From assembly GCF_020521235.1 (NCBI RefSeq), contig NZ_BLAY01000071.1, forward strand, positions 1 to 47,454: a stretch of 47,454 nucleotides of DNA, given 5' to 3'. This stretch comes from Microseira wollei NIES-4236. Its GTDB lineage: Bacteria > Cyanobacteriota > Cyanobacteriia > Cyanobacteriales > Aerosakkonemataceae. The position numbers and the translations under genes were made by a program. Positions 26,507-35,400 of this stretch are shown here, piece after piece. The first letter of the stretch is position 1, and each line of letters opens with the position of its first letter. The notes under the pieces are model-generated. The model was not told the DNA's origin, did no database searches, and was given only the letters and a program-made list of their open reading frames with translations.

Positions 26507-27697
26507 ATGCTGCTGCAATATACGAGGTATTTGGTTTTAGGGGTGGCTTACCTGGGTCTGGTATGGGGAAATTTCCCTGGTTTAAGGATGAATCGACCTA
26601 CGATTGCTTTGGTAGGTTCGGCTTTTTTAATTGCGTTGGGTGTATTAGATTTGCCAGAGGGTTGGCAGGCAATTGACCCTGGTACGATAATTTTCCTACT
26701 AAGCTTGATGATTGTCAATGCGAATCTATCTTATGCGGGTTTTTTTCAATTGGCGCTGGCATCGCTGTTGCGGTTGACGCGCAGTCCGTTTGGGTTGTTG
26801 GTGATTTTAACGTTTGGCGGGGGTATTTTATCAGCTTTTTTCTTGAACGATACGCTGGCGTTGGTGTTTACGCCGCTAACGTTAGGTTTGACGCAAGCTT
26901 TGGGGTTAAATCCGATTCCTTATTTATTAGCAATAGCAGGTGCTACCAATTTGGGTTCGGTGGCGACTCTGAGCGGTAATCCCCAGAATATCTTAGTTGG
27001 GACTTTTTCTGGGATCGGTTATCTAAAATTTGCCCAAGTGCTGACGCCGGTAGCGCTGGCGGGTTTAATCGTACAAGTTGGACTGTTGTGGTGGCTTTAT
27101 CCGGAGGTGCGTTCCGGCGCAGCTGGCGATAATTTTACTCTACCGCGCTACCGCATCCACAAGCCTTTATTAACTAAAACTTTGGTCATAACAACAGGAT
27201 TGTTAATTGCGTTTGTTGTTGGGGTTTCTTTGGGAAAAGCTGCGTTAGTCGCGGCGGCGTTGTTGTTAATTACCCGGCGGGTCAAACCAGAACGAGTTTT
27301 AAAGCAAGTAGATTGGAATCTTTTGGTATTGTTTTCGGGGTTGTTTATTCTCACCGAGGCTACGCAAAAATTAAACATTTTACAGGCATTTACGGGTTGG
27401 GTGGGAACGCCTGCGGGGTTGTTGGGAACGATTGCAATTTTATCGAACATAATTTCTAACGTGCCTGCGGTGTTGCTGTTGGAACCGTTGATTGGGCGTG
27501 AAGATACTCGCGCGTGGTTGCTGTTAGCTGCAGGTTCTACTTTAGCGGGAAATTTGACCTTGTTTGGTGCTGTGGCTAATTTAATTGTTGTGGAAGCTGC
27601 GGCTAAGTTGGGTTACAAGTTGAGTTTTTGGGAGCATTTACGTTTTGGTTTGCCTCTGACAGCGATTACTCTGTTGATGGCTTATTTTTGGATTTAG
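26507..27697 (+). CDS. ArsB/NhaD/SLC13-type anion permease
   Basis: The 396-residue protein is almost all hydrophobic, with 10 to 12 transmembrane segments. Two symmetric hairpin motifs are visible: FFLNDTLALVFTPLTLGLTQ with the NDT/TP pair, and SNIISNVPAVLLLEPLIG with SNVPAV. SGNPQNILVG also matches the ion-transporter superfamily. Members transport arsenite, citrate, Na+/H+ or silicon-like anions. No arsC or arsR neighbours are present, so a substrate cannot be named. Start ATG 26507. Confidence 0.8.
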   Translation: MLLQYTRYLVLGVAYLGLVWGNFPGLRMNRPTIALVGSAFLIALGVLDLPEGWQAIDPGTIIFLLSLMIVNANLSYAGFFQLALASLLRLTRSPFGLLVILTFGGGILSAFFLNDTLALVFTPLTLGLTQALGLNPIPYLLAIAGATNLGSVATLSGNPQNILVGTFSGIGYLKFAQVLTPVALAGLIVQVGLLWWLYPEVRSGAAGDNFTLPRYRIHKPLLTKTLVITTGLLIAFVVGVSLGKAALVAAALLLITRRVKPERVLKQVDWNLLVLFSGLFILTEATQKLNILQAFTGWVGTPAGLLGTIAILSNIISNVPAVLLLEPLIGREDTRAWLLLAAGSTLAGNLTLFGAVANLIVVEAAAKLGYKLSFWEHLRFGLPLTAITLLMAYFWI

Positions 27698-27789
27698 GAA
27701 TCTGATGAATAGACCCCAGAGGAAAGAGCGTCCTCTGCGCTGAGTTTAAAAAAGTCTTTACCCGCAACTCGAATCGGATTGCTACACCT

Positions 27790-28551
27790 TCAATCGTGAA
27801 TCTTGCCATCGGGCATAATAGCGCCTTGCAAGTTAGCATCGGTGAGGATAGTGCGGGTAAGGTCGGCTCCTCGTAAATCTGCTTTTTGTAAGTTGGCTCC
27901 GGTTAAGTCGGCATAGCTGAGGTCTGCTTCTTGTAAGTTGGCTTCCCTTAGATCTGTCGCCAGGGATTTGTCGTTTCCCCTGGCTAAAACGGCGCGGCAA
28001 AGTTTGGCGCGCTTTAAGTTCGCCCGTTGCAGTAATGCTCCGCTTAAGTTGGCATAACTCAGATCGGCTTCTTTTAAGTTGGCGTCGCTCAAGTCGGTTT
28101 GTCGTTCGGAATTGCAGCGCAAGTTGGCTGCAAATAAAATTGCCTTTTCTAAATTCGCCCCGCTTAAGTTGGCGTCGGACAAGCAAGCTTTGGCGAGTTT
28201 GGTTTTTTCCAGGCAAGCTTTCACTAACTTGGCTCCGCTTAAATCTGCTTCCCGCAATTCGGCTTTGCTCAAGTCGGCTTCGCTCAGGTCGCATCCCCAG
28301 AGTATGCTTTCGCTCAAGTTCGCTTTCGACAGATCCGCTTTCGCTAGATTCGTTTGTCCTAGCCTTGCTTCCCGCAAGTCGCTGCGACTTAAATTTGCGC
28401 CAGCAAGATTCGCATTCACTAAGTTGGCTTCCCGCAGGTCTACCCTCGGTAGGTCTATTCCAGCAAAATCACGCTCTTGGGCTGCGTATCGTCTCAAAAG
28501 TTCATCCGCATCCATGTCTTTCTCAAATTGTTGATTAAAAACCTTTCCCAC
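27790..28551 (-). CDS. Pentapeptide-repeat protein
   Basis: The 253-residue protein starts at ATG 28551 with LRRYAAQERDFAGIDLPRV and then holds over 30 A(D/N)LXX units: ANLVNANLAGANLSRSDLRE, ADLSKANLSESILWGCDLSE, ADLSYANLSGALLQRANLKR, ADLTGANLQKADLRGADL. These fold into a right-handed quadrilateral beta-helix. No signal peptide is present, so it is cytosolic, unlike the protein at 20992. Function is not defined for such proteins. Confidence 0.9.
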   Translation of the reverse strand: MGKVFNQQFEKDMDADELLRRYAAQERDFAGIDLPRVDLREANLVNANLAGANLSRSDLREARLGQTNLAKADLSKANLSESILWGCDLSEADLSKAELREADLSGAKLVKACLEKTKLAKACLSDANLSGANLEKAILFAANLRCNSERQTDLSDANLKEADLSYANLSGALLQRANLKRAKLCRAVLARGNDKSLATDLREANLQEADLSYADLTGANLQKADLRGADLTRTILTDANLQGAIMPDGKIHD

Positions 28552-29148
28552 CTAGTTGCTCCGCTATAACCCGGACTTACTCTGGCGTAATCAAAACAGG
28601 ATTACGGAGATGCCAACGGGATAAACCCGTTTTAGCGATTACTCCGATGGGTTTGACCTTCGCTAACCTCCTGGCGAATTTTATCATAAATGGTCAATTT
28701 TCAAATGGTTTTTCCCCGCTATATAGCTTTATTTAATCAAATCACCCTATTCAGTTTTAAATTTTAAAATTTATTTCGTGTAACGGAACGTAAAGGCTCA
28801 ATTTTTATTGACACCATTCTCAATTATTCCACGAATTTACTTGATTTGAGGCCAAAAATTCAATTATCATAATCAAGGCGTCGTATGACTAAAAATGCCA
28901 TTTTGGTGATAAATAAGCCTTAAACCCTATTAATTTCGTCAGTGGGACGCCAAAATTGTCAGGGAACATTGATAAATACTTAGGCAAAATTTGTATAAAA
29001 AAGCCGATGCCGTACTGGATTTTTGTCAAATTTCCATGATATGTCAAGGTAATCTTGTCATAATTAGTAGTAAATGATATAATTTCAAGCCCTAGTGGTG
29101 AAGATAGCAGGAGCGCTCGCGAATGGGATGTGGAAAAAATGGCAGCAT
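28552..29148. other. A+T-rich intergenic region
   Basis: Between the pentapeptide gene and the RNA ligase gene I see no convincing ORF; the frames present lack ribosome sites and family features. The stretch at 28570-28680 has short inverted pieces (ATCAAAACAGGATTACGG and GGATAAACCCG-TTTTAGC). It otherwise looks like non-coding A+T-rich DNA. Confidence 0.4.
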
Positions 29149-30195
29149 TTAAAGACATTTTCCAATCAATTGTTCGGCCTCGTTTTCTAATTTATGGATT
29201 AAACTTTGCTGACTTGGCTGGGGTAGACTTTGAAAGAATTTTCCATACTGGTCTTGAAAGGTTTCGAGGGCATCGGCTACGAATAATTGAACTAATTGGG
29301 ATTTGAGTTTGACATCGATTGGGGAGATTCTGCCAATTTTAGAGATAGCATTATGCAAGCGATTTTCGGTCACCATTGCTAGTAGTGCTTGAGATAACCA
29401 TTCTGCGGTACTGGCAGCGTAAGAGGAATGCTGATTCCATTTCTGCGCCTGATGAAAGCGGGTTTCGGAGAAGTCGGGGATTTTGATTTTCAGAATGGGT
29501 CTAATTTTGCCTTTGGGAGTTGGGACGCAGATAGATTTGACAGGTTTGATGACAATGCCTTCGGCGGGATTGCTAAAGGGTAATTTTGGCAATGATAGTA
29601 AAGCTGGGATAGTAGACTCAAACTCTGGATTATAGGTAATGGCTCTGTCGTATTTGCCGATGAAAAGGGGGGAAGCGCAGAACATGCCGACTTGCTGACA
29701 GAGGTGGAGGGTTTGGTTGTAATCGAGGTAAGTTCTGTTGGCGGGATTGTTGTTGGCGATCGCAGCAATATCGAAAGCACAGAATTGGATATTGGGGGAA
29801 TAGTAGACGCCGGTTTGTACTGGTTGGATATGGGGAGTTAGAGGAACATCTGGGTGGGGATACTCGCCGCCAAACAATTCGCCGTAAATTGAAACGCAAA
29901 GGGGATGGTTAGATGCAGCTTGGAGCATCTGGAAAATTTCCCTAACCTGGGGGACCAACTGACTCTCAAAAGATTTAAACCCAAAGAAATCTTCTCCGGA
30001 TTCCAGAAACTCTTTGCGTTTGGCGAAGCGGACAATGTCGCCATCGGTGACGATGCAGAAATTAGCGCCGTGAATCTTTTCGGTGACGACCCAGTGGGTT
30101 TTGTTGAAAGCGCGATAGTCGGAGGGGGAGAGATTCCATTGATTCGGACTATCGGCAATTTTCTCGTAACTGATGAAGTGGGGAGGCGGGTTCAT
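29149..30195 (-). CDS. T4 Rnl2-type RNA ligase
   Basis: The 348-residue protein has motif I with nucleophile Lys40 (TEKIHGANF), motif Ia around IVRFAKRKEFL, motif III/IIIa near VSIYGELFGGEY, IQFCAFDIAAI, motif IV AEGIVIKPVKS and motif V ILKIKIPDFSE. This is the full nucleotidyltransferase set of the Rnl2 RNA ligases, which repair or join RNA ends through ligase-AMP. The gene starts 2 bases after the nucleoside hydrolase remnant's stop, so they form an operon. The C-terminal helical part is family-like. Confidence 0.9.
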   Translation of the reverse strand: MNPPPHFISYEKIADSPNQWNLSPSDYRAFNKTHWVVTEKIHGANFCIVTDGDIVRFAKRKEFLESGEDFFGFKSFESQLVPQVREIFQMLQAASNHPLCVSIYGELFGGEYPHPDVPLTPHIQPVQTGVYYSPNIQFCAFDIAAIANNNPANRTYLDYNQTLHLCQQVGMFCASPLFIGKYDRAITYNPEFESTIPALLSLPKLPFSNPAEGIVIKPVKSICVPTPKGKIRPILKIKIPDFSETRFHQAQKWNQHSSYAASTAEWLSQALLAMVTENRLHNAISKIGRISPIDVKLKSQLVQLFVADALETFQDQYGKFFQSLPQPSQQSLIHKLENEAEQLIGKCL

Positions 30196-30197
30196 AT

Positions 30198-30931
30198 TTA
30201 ATAGTCGATAACGATCCGAGTTTTGGCACCGGGAGAGAGTTTAGCACCCCACTCACCCTTGTGGCGATAGATTCATCGATGGCGCAGCAAGCAGCTAAAG
30301 GGTCGTGGAACAGTTTCCCGTGGGGGCGAACGCGCAGGTAGATATCGATTCCTTGCCAGATTAAGGATAGAGATAAACTTTTATCTTTAACTGCTGCGAG
30401 TTGCCCGTGCATTTCCCAGTCATAGCAAATGCCGTGACAGACATTTTTAGAGACAAATCGTTTGACGGCAATACCCAGATAGGCGAGTGCAGCTAAAGCG
30501 GATTTCGGGTCGCGGTTGAGGTTGTAGCTGGGAAAAGTTACCAATCCTTTGAATTTATCTAACTGTTTATCTGGGGGGACGACACCAACGTCAGCAAATC
30601 ACGGGGCGACCCCAGGACAGACTGGGAAATTTAATCGGATTGCGCTGCCCAAATTTTTCAGCGGCGTCCCTGGGATTAGCGTTGTATTCGAGTCGCAATA
30701 GCGCCGCAAAACTTCGCCGCCATCTTCAGCATTGTCGGATGTGGGAATATCGCCTGCACGGATATCGAGGTTAAAAAAAGAAAGCGCTTTCCTCACCAAT
30801 CCAATCTGCTGCGGCGAACCTGGAGTAATGGTAACGGCTTTCAGATTAACCGCCTGGTGTCCAAGCAAAAGCAACAGGGTGAGGAAGTCATCGGGGCCGC
30901 CAGTTTCCATTTCCCAAACTACATGGATCAT
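30198..30931 (-). pseudogene. Nucleoside hydrolase-like gene, broken
   Basis: From ATG 30931 the frame reads MIHVVWEMETGGPDDFLTLL, with the DxD-type metal site changed to ETGGPDD, then KAVTITPGSPQQIGLVRKAL. A short deletion lies near DIRAGDIPTSDN. An in-frame TGA at 30599-30601 is followed in frame by DVGVVPPDKQLDKFKGLVTF, KNVCHGICYDWEMHG and KLFHDPLAACCAIDES, which holds the conserved HDP motif. A frame change near 30257 precedes an end at 30198 (KLSPGAKTRIVIDY). The parent family hydrolyses nucleosides, often purines or uridine. It stands ahead of the RNA ligase on the same strand. Confidence 0.8.
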
Positions 30932-30959
30932 TAGTCTTTTTCCTGTGGAAGGAGGGAAG

Positions 30960-31070
30960 AATTATTTAACCGCGAAGGCGCGAAGGACACGAAGGAAGAG
31001 AAGAAGAAGGGAAGAATTATTGAACCGCCAAGACGCCAAGAACGCCAAGGAAGAAGAAGGGAAGAAGAAG
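30960..31070. repeat. ACCGCGAAGGCGCGAAGG-type repeats
   Basis: Three related pieces in the spacer: ACCGCGAAGGCGCGAAGG (30970), ACCGCCAAGACGCCAAG (31024), and AAGAAGAAGG runs. They match the copies at 26395 and 37938 and are dispersed repeats, not genes. Confidence 0.6.
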
Positions 31071-31134
31071 GGAAGATGATAGGTAATCTGGTGAGGTACT
31101 GGGAGTAAGTGTATCTGCGATCGCAGTCTCATTA

Positions 31135-32160
31135 TTAATACCGAATGCGCGGGTCGATATAAGCGTTAACGATATCGATCAATATGCTGGCGAAGACGAC
31201 AATCGCGCCGAAAAAGACCATGATTCCCTGTACTGTGGTGTAGTCCCGTTCCGAAATGGCTTGATAAAGTTGATTTCCCAATCCAGGCCAAGAAAAGGTA
31301 ACTTCGGTTAGTACTGCACCGCCTAGTAATGAGGCGAAGGTCAAACCCAAAATTGTAATCACGGGAATCAGAGCATTTTTTAGGGCATGGGCGAACAGAA
31401 TTCGTCGTTCGGGAATGCCTCTGGCTCGCGCGGCTTCTACGTAATCGGCTTTGAGGGTTTCTTTTAGGTTCACTCGCACTATTCGCTCGAATATACCGCT
31501 GATTAGAATGCCTAAAGTTAGACTGGGGAGGGCGAGATAGTAAAGCGATGTCAGCAATTGGTTGATGTTGCCGTTGAGCAGGCTATCGATGGCGTAAAGT
31601 CCGGTAATTGTGGGCGGTGCTTCTAAGGCGAGGGGGAAGCGAGTACCCAAGGGAAACCAACCTAGTTGGACGGAAAAAATTAACTGCAAAATCATTCCGA
31701 ACCAATACATAGGTATGGCGTAGGTGATGATGCCAAATAAGCGTCCGCCTGCGTCGAAAGCAGAATTGGGTTTTGAGGCGGAAAGTGCGCCGACGCCGAC
31801 GCCGACAAGGAAAGCGATCGCCATGCCAAATAAGGATAATTCCAAAGTCGCGGGGAAATGCTGCCAAATAATCTCCCAAACGTTTTGACCCTGACTGGTA
31901 ATCGATGTCCCTAAATCGAATTGCAATATCTTGCCCAAATAGCGGAGGTATTGCACTAACAATGGATCTGCCAATCCTAAGCGCTGGCGCAATTCTTCCT
32001 TGGCTTCATCGGAAGCGCGACCGCTGAGTAATGCATCGACTGGATCTCCTGGTGTGGCGCGTAATAAGAGGAATACCAAGGTCACGATGGTCAAAATCAT
32101 CAGCGGCGCTAGGAGCAAACGCGCCAAAATGTAATACTGTAAAGCTTTGGAACGGGACAT
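31135..32160 (-). CDS. Peptide ABC transporter permease (DppB/OppB type)
   Basis: The protein from ATG 32160 (MSRSKALQYYILARLLLAPL) has 341 residues, six transmembrane segments, and the family motif of this group: RATPGDPVDALLSGRASDEA near the N-terminus and the EAA loop ARARGIPERRILFAHALKNA. Longer starts at 32253 would add 31 residues ahead of the membrane segment with no family support. It would pair with a binding protein such as the one at 38035-39684. The kinase gene lies between them, and no ATPase or second permease is near. Confidence 0.9.
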   Translation of the reverse strand: MSRSKALQYYILARLLLAPLMILTIVTLVFLLLRATPGDPVDALLSGRASDEAKEELRQRLGLADPLLVQYLRYLGKILQFDLGTSITSQGQNVWEIIWQHFPATLELSLFGMAIAFLVGVGVGALSASKPNSAFDAGGRLFGIITYAIPMYWFGMILQLIFSVQLGWFPLGTRFPLALEAPPTITGLYAIDSLLNGNINQLLTSLYYLALPSLTLGILISGIFERIVRVNLKETLKADYVEAARARGIPERRILFAHALKNALIPVITILGLTFASLLGGAVLTEVTFSWPGLGNQLYQAISERDYTTVQGIMVFFGAIVVFASILIDIVNAYIDPRIRY

Positions 32161-32408
32161 AGGGTTGAGGACGTGAGAGATTGGCTGTCCAAACAATATG
32201 GTAAGGTTTGACTGCACTTTTGGCGCTCGCATCTGGTTTGAGCAGCTTCCCATCGGAAGAATACTCGGTTATTGAACCGCTCCAGGCGCGACATTCCGCA
32301 GAGGGAAGAGAAAAGAAGACGTAGGCGATCTTGGATGTGGATTTTCGATCATCTGTCCCCTGGTTGGGAATACTAACTGGGAGTTAAAATCACAACAGGA
32401 GTTCCCAG

Positions 32409-35400
32409 ATGCTAAATTTACCGGGCTATCAAATTACTGAGCAAGTCTACGACGATAACAGGACTCAAGTTTATCGAGGCATTCGCCTATCCGATAACCA
32501 ACCCGTCGCGGTCAAACTGCTCAAAAGCGATTATCCCAGCTTTAGAGAGTTGGTGCAGTTCCGCCATCAGTACGCGATTGCCAAAAATCTCGACTTGCCT
32601 GGAATCGTCAAACCCTACAGTCTGGAAAACTACGGCAACGGTTTTGTCCTGGTAATGGAAGATTTTGGCGGCATTCCCCTGTCAGAATATACCGCCCGCC
32701 AACCTTTACCTGTGGGAGAGTTTCTCCCCATGGCGCGACAAATTGTCCAAATCTTGGCAGGACTCCACCACAAGTGCATTATTCACAAAGATATCAAACC
32801 CCAAAATTTATTAATTAACCCCCAAACTAAAGAGGTTAAGTTAATCGACTTCAGCATCGCCACGCTTTTACCCAGAGAAACTCAAGAAGTTCAAACCCCC
32901 AATGTTCTCCAAGGCACCCTCGCCTACATCGCCCCGGAACAAACCGGACGCATGAACCGAGGTATAGACTACCGCAGCGACTTCTACTCCCTCGGCATTA
33001 CTTTCTACGAACTTTTGACTGGACAGCTGCCTTTTCCAACAACTGACTTGATGGAGTTGGTTCACTGTCATATTGCCAAAGCACCCATTCCCCCGATTGA
33101 AATTAATCCAGCTATCCCCCAACCCATCAACGATATTATCTGCAAACTAATCGCCAAAACCGCCGAAGATCGCTATCAAAGTGCCTACGGAGTCGAATGG
33201 GATTTAGAAATCTGTTGGCAACAATGGCAAAAAAGTCAAGCGATTCTCCCGTTTGAGTTGGGTCGACGGGATATTTCCCATCGCTTTATTATCCCGGAAA
33301 AGCTCTACGGCAGAAACGCGGAAGTGGAAACCTTACTAGCGGCATTTGAACGAGTAGCAGGAGAAAGAGACGCTCTGACGCGGGGATGCTCTGACGCGGG
33401 GATGGAGGAGGACTATCAATCCAAAATCGAATTAATGTTGGTTGCTGGTTTTTCTGGGATTGGTAAAACCGCTGTCGTGAATGAAGTTCACAAACCCATC
33501 CTTCGCCAGCGCGGTTATTTCATCAAAGGCAAATTCGACCAATTCAACCGCAACGTTCCTTTTTCTGCCTTCGTGCAATCCTTCCGAGATTTGATGGGGC
33601 AATTGCTCGCCGAAAGTAGCGAACAGATGGCAAGGTGGAAAGCGGAAATTTTAGCCGCGTTGGGAGAAAATGCTCAAGTAATTATTGAAGTTATCCCCGA
33701 ACTGGAACCAATCGTTGGCAAGCAACCTCCTGTGGTGGAACTGTCGGGAAGTGCGGCGCAAAATCGGTTTAATTTGTTGTTTGGTAAATTTATCCGCGTC
33801 TTCGCTACCGCAGAACATCCCCTGGTTATTTTCCTCGATGACTTGCAATGGGCAGATTCCGCTTCATTAAAGTTAATGCAAGTGCTCTTAAGCGAAAGCG
33901 ACATGGGGTATTTGCTGTTAATTGGAGCTTATCGAGATAATGAAGTTTATCTTGCGCATCCGCTGCGATTGACTTTAGAAGAAATCCAGAAAACTGGGAC
34001 AAAGGTAGAAACTATCACCCTCGCGCCTCTATCCCAGTCAGACCTCAACAATTTAATTGCCGATACGCTGAATTGTCCGACAGAAAGGGCAATGCCTTTA
34101 ACCGAGTTGGTGTATGGGAAAACTCAAGGCAATCCCTTCTTTAGCAATCAATTTCTCAAAGCGTTGCATCAAGATGGGTTGATTGCTTTTGATGGGGAAA
34201 ATAATTGCTGGGAGTGCGACTTGGGACGAGTGCGATTGCTCGCCCTCACCGATGACGTAGTAGAATTTATGGCAAGTCAATTGCAGAAGCTGCCACCAGC
34301 TACTCAAACCGTCCTCAAACTCGCTGCCTGCATCGGCAATCAATTTGATTTGCACACCCTGGCAATTGTTACAGAACAATCCCAAACAGAAACCGCCGCA
34401 GACTTGTGGCAAGCTTTACAAGAAGGGCTAATTTTACCTATCAGCGATCTTTACAAGTTTTTTATCAACGATGGGATAAATACCCAATTACCAATTTCCA
34501 ATTCCCAATTACCGGGTTACAAATTTCTCCACGACCGAGTGCAGCAAGCAGCTTATACTCTGATTCCCCCATCTCAACAAAAGGCTATCCATTTAAAAAT
34601 TGGTCGATTGCTCCTGCAAAATACAAAACCCGCTCAATTAGAGTCAAATATTTTCGAGATTGTCAATCATTTGAATCGGGGAAGTGACTTGATTGGCGAA
34701 CAGTCAGAAAAAGATGAATTGGCAAGATTAAATTTAATAGCTGCACGTAAAGCAAAAGCAGCTACTGCTTATGAACCCGCGCTCAAGTATTTGGGTGTAG
34801 GTTTGTCACTTTTAGCATCTGATAGCTGGAAGAGTAATTATAGTCTAACGCTGCCGCTGTATGTAGAAGCAGTGGAAGCAGAATATTTGAATACCAACTA
34901 TGAGCGATCGCATCAACTCGCTGATGTGGCTTTGCAACAAGCCGAAACTTTACTAGATAGGGTAAAAGTGTATGAGATAATCATTCAGTCTTATGTGGCG
35001 CAAAATCAGATGGAATCAGCGTTAGATACGGCGCTGGAAGTATTAAACAAGCTGGGAGTTTCCCTGCCTAAAAATCCCAGCCAACAGTATATTAACGATA
35101 TGCTGCCAAAATTACACGGTCAACAAATTGAGGATTTAGCAAATCTTCCTGAAATGACCGATGCTAATCAACTGGCGGCAATGCGGATTTTAATGAATGT
35201 TACCTCTACTGCTGTAATTGCCTATCCCTCATTGTTGCCTCTGGTAGTCTTTACAATGGTGAATCTATCTATTCAGCACGGTAACTCTGCGATCGCTGCC
35301 CACGCTTATACTTTTTATGGCATCCTCTTGTGTGCAATGCTGCAAGATATAGACTCTGGGTATCGCTTTGGTCAACTGGCTTTACAGATGTTGGATAAAT

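Noticed and set aside
28889-29158. 89-residue minus-strand frame overlapping the RNA ligase end
   Set aside because: It has no motif, sits in A+T-rich spacer, and overlaps the ligase stop; it is likely a chance frame.
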